Positions 8,972 to 38,806 are shown, counted from the first letter of the stretch. The stretch: 64,000 nt of DNA from Pseudomonas sp. Tri1 (GCF_017968885.1 NZ_CP072913.1:3394001-3458000), one strand, 5' to 3'. The notes: a model not told the origin generated them from the letters alone. Program-made: numbers and translations.

Positions 8972-8985
8972 GCGAGCAGGCTCGC
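8972..8985. repeat. REP element (Pseudomonas extragenic palindrome)
   Basis: The core GCGAGC-AG-GCTCGC is a perfect 6-bp hairpin followed by TCCCACA, the signature of the common P. fluorescens REP family (sense strand TGTGGGAGCGAGCCTGCTCGC). It lies in the convergent gap between the LysR gene and the SDR gene, the usual location for REPs. Confidence 0.85.
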
Positions 8986-9083
8986 TCCCACATCTTTCAC
9001 TCTAACCATCGACAGGGTCAGTTTCTGGCACCATTGTTTTGCCTGGCTCCAGGTGCGAGCGGCCGTTGCGGCGTATGTTCAGA

Positions 9084-9863
9084 TCAAGGGGCCTTGTTCT
9101 CGACCAGACAATTTCCGCCATCCACCACGATGACTTCGCCGCTCATGTAACTTGCGTCTGGCGATGCAAGGAAAGCAACCAGCGCAGCCACTTCTTCGGG
9201 GCGTCCCGCCCGGCCCATCGGCGTGTACCGTGCGGCCTCGACTTCCTCGGGAGAACTCGACCCCGTAGCGATCCAGCCGGGAGCCACGCTGTTCACAGTA
9301 ATACCTTGGCGGGCCACTTCAAGCGCCAGGCCCATACTCATGCCTACCATTGCGGCCTTCGCAGCGCTGTAGGCCGCCTCGCCGGGGTTACTGCACCGCG
9401 TGCCGGTAGTGGAACTGATGTTGACGATGCGCCCGTAACGGCGCGCCTGCATACCGGGCAGAACAGCCCGTGTAAGAAGAAAAGCCGTGGTCAGATTTCG
9501 AGCCAGCGAAAGGTTCCAGGCTTGCAAATCCATGATCGCCAGCTCCGAAAGCACCTCTGGGGAACCTTGCATGGCCATGCCCGCGTTGTTCACCAGGATA
9601 TCGATCCGCCCCCAGCGCGACTCTGCCCAAAGGCTGAACTCGCGTACCTGGTTTTCATCGGTCAGGTCGACGGCCCGCCCTTCGACTTCGAAGCCTTCGG
9701 TACGCAGTTCTTCGACTCGATCGAAGACCCGAGCGCTGCTGGCGGTGATGATCAATCTGGCTCCGGCCAGACCAAGCCGGCGTGCGATTGCCATCCCAAT
9801 GCCGATCTCACTTCCAGCGCCACTGACGATTGCCACATGATCCTGCATTACAGCGTTTGGCAT
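9084..9863 (-). CDS. SDR-family oxidoreductase, last gene of the NRPS operon
   Basis: Classical short-chain dehydrogenase, 259 residues from ATG 9863 (GGAGAGCACC precedes it). It has the dinucleotide motif SGAGSEIGIG, NNAG (in ILVNNAGMAM), catalytic Ser in NISSTTG, YSAAK (Tyr-x-x-x-Lys) and the C-terminal SGEVIVVDGG. Such enzymes reduce 3-oxoacyl or other keto groups with NAD(P)H. It starts 16 bp after the MFS exporter stop, so it is the fourth gene of the NRPS transcript. A tailoring role (for example making a beta-hydroxy acid, or reducing a carbonyl on the peptide) is inference; FabG-like housekeeping is the alternative. Confidence 0.85.
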   Translation of the reverse strand: MPNAVMQDHVAIVSGAGSEIGIGMAIARRLGLAGARLIITASSARVFDRVEELRTEGFEVEGRAVDLTDENQVREFSLWAESRWGRIDILVNNAGMAMQGSPEVLSELAIMDLQAWNLSLARNLTTAFLLTRAVLPGMQARRYGRIVNISSTTGTRCSNPGEAAYSAAKAAMVGMSMGLALEVARQGITVNSVAPGWIATGSSSPEEVEAARYTPMGRAGRPEEVAALVAFLASPDASYMSGEVIVVDGGNCLVENKAP

Positions 9864-9879
9864 GGTGCTCTCCAAATGA

Positions 9880-11185
9880 TCAGCCAGGTTCGGCCACGAC
9901 CTGGGTGGATGCAACCCACCCAGGCTCAAGCCGACGAAACGGTGCGATGGTCAATCCCAGGCCGGCCAGCAGTACATACAGCAGGCCGGCGACTGCAAAG
10001 AGCAAACTCAAGCCGCCGACCTTGCCGATACCGAGCACGGGGGCCAGCCAGGCTTGCAGCTCGCTGCCTTGGCTCATCAATGGAATCGCCCAACCGTCGG
10101 CCAGCGCGCCCGCGCCCAGCGCCCCGAGCGGCAGGGCCAGCAGGCAGACGATCTGCCGGGCTGACAGTACCCGACCGAGGATGGCGTTGGGCAGGCTGCG
10201 CTGCCAAAAGCTCTGGTCGCTGCTGGTGCTCAGTGAAAAGCAGCCAAAGGCGACGAATGCCGCCGCATACAAAACCACCGGCGAGGTACTGATACCTATG
10301 CCCAGGATGCTGACGCCGAGCATCAGGTCCGCGAGCAATACCGTGCGGATCAATCGCTGTGGTGGACGGGCGACCACCCACAATGAGCCGCCCAGCATGC
10401 CCAGGCCGCCGCAGGTCATCAGCGTGCCCAGCACCAATACCGAATAACGTTCCAAAACCATGGGCGCCAACAGGACCGAGGCCAGCCCGAGCATCAAATG
10501 CTCGACGCCCAGGTAGGCAAGCAACGCGCAAAACGCCGGACGCCCGCGCAGCACCGCCAAGACGGGTGCCAACCCGCCCACGGCCACGACACGCTCCTGG
10601 CCGGTGGCGCGCACCGCCGTCGCCACCCAGGCGAGCCAACCGAGCACGCCGGCGGAAAACAGCACCGCACCGACATCCAGCAACAACAATCCAGGAACTC
10701 CAACACTGCCCAGCAACAGGGCCGCCAGGGTGGGCGCGATCAGTTGCGGCAAGCCGACCATCAGTTGCATCAGGCCGTTGGCCCGGCCAATCGCTTGCGC
10801 ACTGCTCAAGATTCGCGGGATCGCTGCCTGGCAAGTGAGCATGCGCATGACCTGGCCACTGGAATTGACGGCGGCAAAGGCATACACCTGCCACCGTTCC
10901 AGCTCGCCTTGCTCGAACAGCCACCAGAGGATCAGCGCCGCGAAACCGCTGCCGGCCTCGACGCCGAGCAGGATCGCCCGCGCCTCGCAGCGGTCCACCA
11001 ACCAGCCCGCCACGGGCGCCAGGAGCAGTCCCGGCAACGCAGACAGCGCGATGACCAGGGCGTAGTCCGTCACACTGGCGTGTTGCTGCAACAACCAGAT
11101 GCCCAGGCTGAAGGCTGCAAGGGCCGACCCCAAGGTCGAGACGACCTGACCCGCCCACGCCCATACCCAGGGCCGCACCGAATGC

Positions 11186-11196
<11 letters not shown>
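9880..11196 (-). CDS. MFS exporter, EntS-like, in the NRPS operon
   Basis: Major facilitator of 438 residues with about twelve hydrophobic helices. It resembles the EntS/MFS_3 (DHA3) group: N-terminal WAWAGQVVSTLGSALAAFSLGIWLL, LLLAPVAGWLVDRCEARAILLGVEAGSGFAALIL, and NSSGQVMRMLTCQAAIPRIL. Members export siderophores and other NRPS products. Its ATG lies inside the end of NRPS2 (11-bp overlap) with GGAGGCG upstream, so it is cotranscribed and probably translationally coupled. It is the likely inner-membrane exporter of the peptide; no MacAB-type pump lies in the window. Confidence 0.88.
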
Positions 11197-28983
<17,787 letters not shown>

Positions 28984-28987
<4 letters not shown>

Positions 28988-31900
28988 AGGAGCATCTCCT
29001 TCAAAGGGGTAGTGGCCGCGGCCAGACCTGCCAGGGTCGGGGCGGTGAACAGTTGGCTGATATCCACCCGCAAGCGCTGCTGGCGCATGCGCTCGACCAG
29101 ACTCATGGCGATCAACGAGTGACCGCCCAGGGCAAAGAAATTGTCGTGGCGACCGACCCGCTCGACATTCAGCAGCTCGCACCAGAGCGCCGCCAGAGTG
29201 ATCTCCACCTCACCTTGGGGGCTGCATAGTTCGTTTGCACAAAGGCCTGGGCGTCAGGTTCTGGCAGGGCGTTGCGGTCGAGCTTGCCGTTGGCGGTCAA
29301 CGGCAGGCTGTCCAGGCGCACATACGCGCTAGGCAGCATGTAATCGGGCAAGCGTTCACCGAGGGTGGTGCGTGCCTGGCTCGGGGTTGGCAGGGCCGAG
29401 CCTTGCAGGTAGGCGACCAGGCGCGTCACGCCATGGCGGTCGGCGCGCCCCACCACCACGGCCTGGCGCACGCCGGGCAGCGCCAGTAGGTGGCTTTCAA
29501 TTTCACCCAGCTCGATGCGGTGCCCATGGATCTTCACTTGAAAGTCCGTGCGCCCCAAGTAGCTGAGGCTGCCATCCAGCTCCCAGCGGCCGAGGTCACC
29601 GGTGCGATAGAGCCGCGCGCCCGGCTGGCGGGTAAACGGGTCGACAATGAAACGCTCGCGGGTCAGGTCCTCGCGTTGCCAGTAACCACGGGCCACGCCA
29701 TAGCCACCAATATGAATTTCCCCTGCCACCCCCAACGGCGCGCGTCGGCCATGGCCATCGAGCACCTGCACCTGGGTATTGGGCAGCGGCTGGCCGAGGC
29801 TTGGCTGCGAATGGTGATCGAGCCAGGCGCTGGTGGTGTCGACCGTGCATTCGGTGGGGCCGTAGACGTTCAACACCCGTACCTCGTGCTCGCCGGCCAA
29901 CTGCGTCCACAACTCGCTGGGCACTGCTTCGCCGCCGAGCAGGATGCGCCGCGGCAACGGTACGGCCGCTGCCAGCGTTTGTCGGTACTTGAGCAAGGCC
30001 TGCATCTGGCTTGGAGTGCAATCGAATACAGTGACCTGCTGGGCGCTCAGGTAGCCGAGCAAGGCGCCGGCATCCAGACGCACACGTTTGGGGACCAGTA
30101 CCAGGCAGTGGCCACTCAGCCATTGGCAGAGCTGCTGCACCGAGGCATCGAAGGCGACCGAGGCGTTGAGTGAGCAGCGCGTGCCGGGTGGCAGATCGTC
30201 CAGGCGTTGGCGCAACCCGGCCCAGAGGTTGAGCACCGAGCGGTGTTCGACCATGACGCCTTTGGGCTGTCCGGTGGAACCGGAGGTGTAGATCAGGTAG
30301 GCCAGGTCGCTGGGTTGCTGACCCAGCGCGGCGCCATCGGGGTTATCTGCGCAGGCCTGTTGCCAGGCCGCGAGCCCTTGCGATTGTGCATCGAGGCTGA
30401 GCAACGGTCCGCCGTCGAAAGACGGTAGCCGGTCGCGCAGGTGTTCCTGGGTAAGCAGGGCGGCCGGGGCGCTGTCGCTGAGCATGTAAGCCAGGCGTGT
30501 CACCGGGTAGTCCGGATCCAGCGGTACATAGGCGCAACCGGCTTTCCACACGGCCAGCAGGGCGATCGTCAGATGGGCCTCGCGTTCCAGGCAGACCGCG
30601 ATGCGCTGGCCGCGCTGTATACCCATCGCGAGCAGATGATGGGCCAGGCGATTGGCCTGTTGGTTGAGCTGACGAAAGCTCAGGGCCTGGTGTTCGTCGA
30701 TGACCGCCAGGGCGTCCGGGCTGCGCGCGGCCTGTTCGGCAAAGCGTTGTTGCAAGGTCGCGTCGGGGGCCTGCGCGGCGAGCGGTGAGTTGAGGCGGTC
30801 CAATTGCGCCTTTTCTTCGTCAGGCAGCACGCACAATTGCAGCACGGAGGTATCGCCGGCTTGCTCCAGCGCTTCCACCAACGCAACCAAGGCTTGTTGC
30901 ATGAACCCGACGAGCCGGGCCGGGGCGTGTCCGGGGTGGGTCTGGGCGGTCAGTTGGAAACCTTCGCCCAGGTCGTCCACCGCCAGGTTGAACGGATAGT
31001 GGGTGCGCTCTTCGCTGTGCAACAAGCTCATTCCCGGCATGGCCTGGCGCAGGTTCGCCTGCTCGGCATGGCTGTAGCGGTAATTGAACAACGCGCTGAA
31101 CAGCGCGGTGCCCGCCGGCATGGCGCTGCAACGCTGGGCCAAGGCCAGCGGGGTCTGCTCGTGGCTCAGCAAACCGTTCAACGCATGCTGCACCCGGGCC
31201 AGCACTACCTGCACACCGTCATCCAGGCGCACGCGCAACGGCAAGGTGTTGATGAACAGCCCCACGGTCCGGTCCGCGTGGGCTCCGGCCTGCAGGCGCC
31301 CGAACAGGACCGTGCCGAAGACCACGTCATCGCGCCCGCTGAGGTGACTCAAGACCAACGCCCAGGCCAAGTGACAGACACTGGCCGCGCTCACCCCGTG
31401 GGCGCTGGCCTGTTGGCGCAAGCGCCGCGCCAGTTCGGCTGGCAGCGCTTGCCGGTGTTCCAGCGCCTGCCAGCGCGGATCGGTTTCCAGGTCGATGGCA
31501 AAGGGCAGGGTGGGTTCCTCCAGGTCGCCCAACTGTTCGCTGAAGAATGTCCGCGCAGCCGCCACGACGTGCGCCTGTCGCGCCTGGGCCACCAAGCCGC
31601 GGGTACTGGTGGGTGGCGGCAAGTCCGCCTGGCGGGCGCCTTCGATCAAGGCGATCTCCTCGATCATCAGCTCCAGCGAGGTGTGATCCACCACTACGTG
31701 ATGATGCAGCAGCAACAGCAACCAGCGCTCATGGACGGCATCGAACGCCACCCGCGCCTCGATCAGCGGTGCCTGGCACAAGTCGAGCCGGTAATGGCGG
31801 GGATCGGCGCTGGCCTGCAATTGCCCGGCGATATCGTCACCGCTGAACAACAGACGACGAGGCACGAAGGCCACTTGGCGCAAGACCACTTGCAGGGGTT

Positions 31901-32220
31901 CGTCCAAGTCTTCCCAGAGCACCAGGGTACGCAAGGCGTCATGCCGGGCGATGACCTGCTCCAATGCGGCGCAGAAGCCTTGCAGGTATGCCTCGTCGGT
32001 AAACGCCAACAGGCTGCGCAACACGTAGCGATCCCCGGCGCTTTGCGCGCGATGGTGATAGAGCATGCCTTCCTGCAAGGGGCCCAGCGGATAGATATCC
32101 TGGATGTTGGCGGCACCGCCGGGGACCCGGGCCGCGATCAGGTCGATCTGGGTCTGGGGCAACTCGACCAGGTCGAGCATCGGCGGGGTGATCCGTGAGC
32201 AAGGGGTAGGAATGCGCGTG
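28984..32220 (-). other. NRPS module 3: E/C - A(Gln) - T (interrupted by frameshift)
   Basis: The dual-type domain has HHRAQSAGD and HHHVVVDH. The A code is D-A-Q-D-L-G-V-V-D (FDASVQQ, VFDCTPS, LLGGE, NVYGPTECTVD), the Gln code of tyrocidine synthetase. The T domain lies in the -1 shifted frame after 29217. Confidence 0.75.
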
Positions 32221-35200
32221 ACACTGGCTTCTGGCGCGACGCCAGTGCCGAGTGTCTCCAGGCGCTGGGCCAAGGTGGCGAGGGTCGGACGTTCGAAAAT
32301 GCTGCGGATGTCCAGGTCCCAGCCATTGCGCCGCAGTTGTTCGAGCAGCTGTACCGCTAACAGCGAGTGCCCGCCGAGGCTGAAGAAGTCATCCTCGCGA
32401 CCGATGTCCGGTTCACCGAGTACCTGCGTCCAGATCGCTGCCAGGCGTCGTTCGGTGTCTCCGCGTGGCGCCTGTTTGGCGTGGCCAGCGGACGCTGCCG
32501 CAGGCGCTGGCAAAGCTTGGCGATCGAGTTTGCCGTTGGGCGTCAGGGGCAGGCTGGCCAGGACGATGCATGCGCTGGGCAGCATGTAGTCCGGCAAACG
32601 GCTTTCCAGATGAGCGCGGACTTCGGCCAGATCCGGGGCAGGGCTGGCGGGGTCATGGGGCACCAGGTAGGCGACCAGACGCGAGTCGCCGGAAGGGCCG
32701 GGTTGGGCCAATACCACCGCTTCGCGCAGGCCCGGCATGCCGAGCAATTGGGCTTCGATCTCACCCAGTTCGATGCGAAAGCCGCGTACCTTGACCTGGA
32801 AATCGTTACGCCCCAGGTATTCCAGGTGACCATCGGCACGCCAGCGCCCCAGATCACCCGTGCGGTACATGCGCGCGTCGGGCGCGGTGACAAAAGGGTC
32901 GGGTAGAAACCGCTCGGCGCTCAGCTCCGGCCGGTTCAGGTAGCCGCGCGCCACGCCCGCGCCGCCTATGTAGATTTCCCCGGCCACCCCCAGCGGCACC
33001 GGCTGGCGATGCCGATCGAGCAGGTATACGCGGGTGTTGTCCAGCGGTCGGCCGATGCCGGCTACGTAGCCTTCTTCGCGACGCATCGACAGCCAGGTCG
33101 AGTAGGTGGTGGTTTCCGTCGGTCCGTAGAGGTTGCAAACCCGACGCGTGGCGCTCTGGGCGAACAGTTGTTCCACCAGGCGCGCCTTGAGCGGTTCGCC
33201 GGCCAGGTTGACGACTCGGGTCGCGCCGGGAATGGCGCCGATCCTGAGCAGTTCCTCGACCGCCGACGGTACGCTGTTGATCAGCGACACGGCGCTGGGC
33301 TGCGAAACCAGGGCCAGGGCATTGTCGACCAGTTGCAGGGCCGCGCCGGCGGCCAGGGGGACAAAGCATTCGAACACCGCCAGGTCGAAATTGATCGAGG
33401 TAGCGAACAGGCTGCGTTGCAGTTCATCCGCCTCGAAGCTGCGCAGGGCCCAGTGCAGCAGGTTGCAGGCGTTTCGGTGTTCGATCATCACGCCCTTGGG
33501 CAGTCCGGTCGAGCCGGATGTGTAGATCACATAGGCCAGGTGCGCCGCGTGCAGGCCGTTGACGTCGGGATTTTCCATGGGCAAGGCGGACAACTGCGCT
33601 TGCAACGCCGGGTCGTCCAGCTCCCAGCGCTCGGTCGTCGGCGTGGTCGGTAGCCGACCTCGAAGTGACTGGCTGCTCAGGACCAGGCGCGGCGCGCTGT
33701 CTTCGAGCATGTGCAGCAGGCGTGCCGGCGGGTAAGTAGGGTCCAGGGGCACGTAGGCGCCGCCGGCCTTCAAGATGGCCAGCAAGGCGACCAGCAGGTG
33801 CGGGCCGCGCTCCAGACAGATCGCCACCCGATCATCGGGGCGCAGTCCGGTCGCCAGCAAGGCATGGGCCAGTTGGTTGGCCTGGCGGTTGAGCTGGCCA
33901 TAGGTGAGCGTCGTGGTACCGGCGGTTGCGGTTGCAACATACGCGGCCACGGCGTTGGGGCACAACGCGGCCTGCTGTTCGAAAGGTTGTTGCAGCAGGG
34001 TGTCGCGTGGGTGCGGCTGATGGGTCGCGTTGAACCCTTCCAGCACCTGTTCGCGTTGCCTTGCGGGCAAGCTGTCGAGTGTGCAGGCAAGGGTCATCGG
34101 CGCCGTTTCCAAGGTCTGCGCAACAACCGACAGGGCTTGGACCATATGCGCCAGGACCGCTTCGGCGCAGACCGAACGCTGGATTTGCGCGGTCAGGGCA
34201 AACCCATCGCCCAAGTCATCGACAGACAGGCAGAACGGGTAGTTGCTGCGTTCCTCGCTGCCCAGCACCTGGATGCCCGGCAGGTCGAACTCCGGGCGTG
34301 CCGAGTGCTGGGCCTGGCTGTGGCGAAAGTTCAGCAGGGCCGTGAACAGCGGCGCCTGGGCTGGCAAGGCGCTGCAACGTTGTGCCAGGGCCAGGGGCGC
34401 GTGTTCATGGGCGAGCAATTCGATCAGCCGCGCATGGATCTGACGCAACGCAGTGTGCAGCGGCGTGTCGAGGTCGATGCGCAGTGGCAGGGTGTTGATG
34501 AACATGCCCAGGGCCCGGTCGACCTGCTGGCCCCCGGTGAACCGCCCGAACAGCACCGTGCCAAAGACTACGTCGTCGCGGCCACTGGTCTTGCCGACCA
34601 GCATCGCCCAGGCCAGGTGGAACAGGCTGGCGACGCCCACCCCTTGGGTCTTGGCCAGGCGCCGCAAGCGCAGGGACAAGGCCGGTTCGAGCTGGCACTG
34701 CGCCTCGCAATTGTCACGGCCCGTGCCTTGGATATCGTGCAGACCATAGGGCAGGGTCGGTTCGTCAACGTCGCCAAGCAGTCGCTGGAAATATGCCTCG
34801 GCACTCGCTTGACGCCGAGGCTCGCGGGCCTGGGCCACGAACGGGCGGAATGGAACGCTAGGCGGCAGCCGATGATCGGGATCGAGCATCAAGGCGCGGA
34901 CTTCGGCAAACAGCAGGCCCAGGGTGGCATGGTCGATGGCCAGGTGGTGGTGGACCAATTGCAACTGCCACTGTTGCCGGGGTGCGTCGAAGCGGGTGAA
35001 CGCCTGCGCCAACGGCGCGCGACGAATGTCCAGCGCCCGCTCGGCAAAGGTTTCCCCATCGGCGAGGTGGACCACGGGCAGACGGGCAGTGCGCCAGACC
35101 ACTTGCACCGGCTCGTCCAGGCCCTCCCAGAGCACCGCGCTGCGCAGGATGTCATGGCGGGCAATCACTTGGTCGAACGCTGCGATGAACCCTTGCAGGC

Positions 35201-38200
35201 GCTCGCGGCTGTCGAAGGCGAGGGTGGCTCGCAGCAGGTAGGCATCGTCCGTGGGCTGCAGCAAGTGTTGGAACAGCAGGCCTTCCTGCAACGGCGCCAG
35301 GGGATAGATGTCCTGCACGTTGGCGATGCCGCCGTCGACGCTGGCGACGATGCGATCGATCTGCGCTTGGGGCAGGTTCACCAGCGGCACATTTTCTGGA
35401 GTGATGCGGACACAGTGCGGCGGGATGGACGCTGTTACCGGTTCGCCGGCCTCGACTGGCTCGCCAGGGTGTTCCAGCGCCAGGGCCAGGTTGAGCAAGT
35501 TACTGGCGTTGAACAACGTCCCGACATCCAGGTTCCAGCCCTGTACGCGCAATTGTTCGACCAGTTGCACCGCCATCAACGAGTGCCCACCGAGGGCAAA
35601 GAAGTTGTCCTGGCGCCCCACGCGCGGCACGCCGAGGACCTGGGCCCAAAGCTCGGCCAGGCGGGTTTCCACTGGCCCTTGTGGCGCTTCGTAGCGTTGC
35701 TGGGCGAAATGATTTTCGTCGGGTTCGGGTAGGGCACGACGGTCCAGCTTGCCGTTGGCGGTCAGGGCAAAACTGTCCACCTGGACGAAGGCCGCGGGCA
35801 GCATGTAGTCCGGCAGCACGGCGGCCAGGCGCGTGCGCAACTCGCTCGGTTCCTGGGCTGTGGTGGCGGTGAAATAGGCCAGCAGACGTTGCTGGGCATC
35901 GGCCAGGACCACGGCTTCGCTCACCTCGGGCAAGGCCTTGAGCTGCGCTTCGATCTCGCCCAGTTCAATGCGAAAGCCTCGGATCTTGACCTGGAAATCG
36001 TTACGTCCCAGGAACATCAGCGCACCGTCGGCGCGCCAGCGAGCCAGATCACCGGTGCGATACAGGCGCGAGCCCGGCTGGAACGGGTTGGGCACGAAGC
36101 GTTGCTCGCTCAGTTGCGGCTGGTTCAAGTAACCCAGGGCCAACCCGTCACCGCCAATGTACAGCTCACCCGCGACACCAATGGGCAGCGGACGACGTTG
36201 TTCGTCGAGCACGTAGACCTGGGTGTTGCCGATGGGTTTGCCGATAGGGATATCACCGCTTAGGGCGTCTTCGAGGGTGATGCGGTGGGTGGTGGCGAAG
36301 GTGGTGCTTTCGGTCGGCCCGTAGCCGTTGAGCAGGTGTTGGGGCGGCGAATGGCGCAGCACCTGGGCAATGCGCCGAGGGTCGAGCACATCGCCGCCGA
36401 CCATCAGGTAGCGCAGGCTGCGAAAGGCCGGGGCCAAGGGTTCGGCGAGCTGATGAAAGAGTCCGGCGGTGAGCCACAGCACGCTGACTTCATGGTGCAG
36501 CAGGTGTTCATTGAAACGCGCAGCGTCGAGCAGGGTGTCGCGCGGGCAGACCACCAGGCAGCCGCCGTTGAGCAATGCGCCCCAGATTTCCAGGGTGCTG
36601 GCATCGAATGCCGGGTTAGCGGCCAGGGCAATCCGGTCTTGAGCGTTGAACTCGGCGAAACCGTTGTTGCGCACCAGTCGGGTAACCGCACGGTGGGGTA
36701 CTTGCACGCCCTTGGGCGCGCCAGTGGAGCCGGAGGTGTACATGACGTAGGCGACGTCGCCTGCGCTATTCGTCAGTAGACGACTTGGGCCAGCGGTCGA
36801 ATCTTCGTTCAAGGCCTCGACATCGATGACCTGGACGCCATCCTTCGGCGCTGGGCTGTCACCTGCGCTGAGCAGCCAAGCCGTGCCGCAATCCATCAAC
36901 ACTCGGGCTTGATGGGCGGTCGGGGCGTCTCGATCGATGGGCACATAGGCCGCACCGCGTTTCAAGATCGCCAGGATCGACACGATCAGCGACGCGCCCC
37001 GAGCCATGCACACCGCGACCTTGCTGCCGGTTTCGACGCCACTTGTCGCCAGGTGGCGAGCCAACCGTTCGGCGCGCTGATCGAGCTGGCGATAGCTCAG
37101 CGAGTGGTCGCCATCCAACACCGCCGTCGCCTCGGGTCGACGCTGTACCTGCGCCTCGAACAACACATGCAGTGGCTCATCGGCGGGGTAGTCACGGGCG
37201 GTCGCGTTGAATTTTTCAATGACCTGATGCCGTTCGGTGTCATCGAGCAACGGCCAATCGGCCAGGGCTCGGGTGGGGTCGGCGAGCACCTGCTCGGTCA
37301 AGTGTTCGAGCCGCCGCAGGTGCGCGGCGATCTGCTCGGCGTCGAACAGCCGCGGGTCGTAGTTGAACTCCAGGAGCGGTTCGGTTTGGGCCTCGTAGTC
37401 CCGCAGGTAGATGGCCAGCGGATAACGCTCGTAGCCGCTGTGCCAGGTGCGCAGCGAGCAACGCGCCGCCCCCAGGTTGACGTCGCCGGGGTACTGTTCG
37501 ACCGACAGCATCAGTTCAAACAGGTGGCCGGGATGGCCGGCCCGCGCGCGTAGTTCGCGATGCAAGGCTTGCAATGGATAGCGTTGGTGCCGATAGCTGC
37601 GCAGGGTCTGGCCGGCGACCTGTTGCACGGTCTGGATAAAGTTGGCTAGAGGATCGACCGCGACCGCCAATGGCAACACCGAAGAAAACATGCCCACGGT
37701 ACGTTTTTGCAAGGCATTGGCGCGGTTATGCACCGGCAGACCGATGACCAGGCTCTCCCGTTGATCGGTCATCCGGCTGAAGTAAGCGGCCAGTAAGGCG
37801 CTCAGACAATGGCTCAGCGTAGCGCCCTGAGCTTTTGCCAACTGGCTCAGAGCATCCAGGCGCCGTGCCCCCAGTGACCAGATCGCCTGGGCGCTGACAA
37901 CATGAGCGGTTGCATTGGGCTGTGGCTGGTGCTGTACGCTCGGCGACCGGGCGGCCTGGAACAACGGTTCCGGCAGCGCCGCGAACTGCTCCAGCCAGTA
38001 TTCACGGGCCTTGTCGTAGCGCGACGAGCGCAGGTAATCCTGGTCTCTGGCCGCAAAGGTTCGGTAGCCTTCGGCCAGTTCGGGGTCCAGCACCGGTTGT
38101 TCACCACGCAGCAACTGATTGTAGGCCGCACTAACGGCCTGGCCGACCAGGCCCACCGAAGTGCCATCACAGATCAGGTGGTGATACCGGCTGTTCCACA

Positions 38201-38591
38201 GGGCCTCGGTGGCGGACAACTGGAACCATTCCATGCCCCACAACGGTTGCTCATAAAGTGCGAACGGCGTGCGATTCAGTTGCGTGATAGTGGCCAGGGC
38301 CTTGGCGCGTGCCTCGGGCTCGCCGCGCCAGTCATGGTAGGCGAAAGGCGCCTCCAGGTCGGTGGCTACCCGCTGCTGTGCATGCCCGTCGCTTTCGCTG
38401 AAGATCAGCCGCAACGCATCGTGTTGGGCGATTACCACCCGCACCGCAGCGGCAAATACCGTAAGGTCCACCGCACCGTGGACCTGCACCGTGACGCCGA
38501 TGTTGTAGGAGGGAATATCGGGCGATAACAACTGGTCGAGCCAGACGGATTGCTGCGTGGAGCTTAACGAAAAGCATCGCGGTTCGATCAT
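28984..38591 (-). CDS. NRPS 1: starter C domain and modules 1-3, frameshifted before T3
   Basis: First synthetase of the line. Order: starter-type C (about 1-440, HHLICDG), A(Val)-T, E/C-A(Ala)-T, E/C-A(Gln)-T. As sequenced, the frame from ATG 38591 ends at 29169 after 3140 residues, in nonsense sequence following QTNYAAP. Restoring one C in the C5 run at 29217-29221 continues as QGEVEITLAALWCELL, gives the T3 domain (FFALGGHSL near 29120) and ends at 28984, for 3202 residues. The start is ATG 38591 (MIEPRCFSLSSTQQSVW) because the C-domain fold begins there; no strong ribosome site is visible. The starter C shares the EntF-like style (YHHLICDGTS), consistent with N-acylation of the first residue. 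No acyl-ligase domain is attached. Confidence 0.9.
29217..29221 (-). other. Frameshift site in NRPS1 (C5 run, one base short)
   Basis: On the minus strand GCAG-CCCCC-AAGG gives AAPKVRW then a stop at 29169. With six C residues it reads AAPQGEVEITLAALW and joins the complete T3 domain. The sister modules have APQGPVETRLAELW at the same place, so the longer run is ancestral. Confidence 0.85.
32220..35450 (-). other. NRPS module 2: E/C - A(Ala) - T
   Basis: The condensation domain begins IQDIYPL-like (NVQDIYPLAPLQEGLLF), the dual epimerisation/condensation type, but the HH-x5-GD signature reads QHLLQPTDD, so the epimerase half may be impaired. The second motif is HHHLAIDH. The A code is D-L-F-N-N-A-L-T-Y, the known Ala code. 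Confidence 0.7.
35450..38591 (-). other. NRPS module 1: starter C - A(Val) - T
   Basis: The C domain starts FSLSSTQQSVWLDQLL and SYNIGVTVQV, with YHHLICDG as active site. A-domain positions read D-A-L-W-M-G-G-T-F (FDASTLE, LWLTAG, LMVGGD, NGYGPTESTTF), close to the Val code DAFWIGGTF of surfactin and tyrocidine. The T-domain motif is FFALGGHSL near 35585. Confidence 0.7.
35560..36740 (-). repeat. Duplicated A-domain block, copy in module 1
   Basis: Partner of 22550-23730. Both copies encode a Val-type pocket and keep identical stretches such as PNPFQPGSRLYRTGDLARW, which points to recent duplication or gene conversion between the two NRPS genes. Confidence 0.8.
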
Positions 38592-38745
38592 GACACGTCC
38601 ATGTAATGTGAGGGCTGGTGCAAGCTGGTTCCATGAGACTGGAGCCGGCAGTCGCTCGCGGCACATTTCCTTGCCAGAGGAGCGTCAGGAAGGACTGTTT
38701 GTTGATGCGACGTCCTATGACTGCTCCGGTTTTTGCCGCGCGCTT

Positions 38746-38774
38746 AGGCTAGGACGCTATGACTGAGCGGTCAA
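38746..38774 (-). promoter_or_regulatory. Candidate sigma-70 promoter of the NRPS operon
   Basis: On the minus strand TTGACC (38774-38769) is separated by 17 bp from TAGCCT (38751-38746), about 155 bp before the NRPS1 start codon. The -35 fits well and the -10 is weak. Confidence 0.35.
38760..38773. promoter_or_regulatory. TetR-type palindrome over the NRPS promoter
   Basis: TGACTGAGCGGTCA has outer arms TGAC/GTCA, with paired G and C inside, in the style of TetR-family operators. It overlaps the candidate -35 box. Immediately beside it, ACCGTT-GAAA-AACGGT (38774-38789) is a second perfect inverted repeat. Confidence 0.4.
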
Positions 38775-38806
38775 CCGTTGAAAAACGGTAGACGAAGAGA
38801 GATGTG

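Noticed and set aside
28988..29182. 65-residue N-terminal extension of NRPS2 in its open frame
   Set aside because: It overlaps the T3 domain of NRPS1 in another frame and looks like nonsense (MRAAECRAGRSPRQF). The GTG at 28987 with AAGGAG is the better start.
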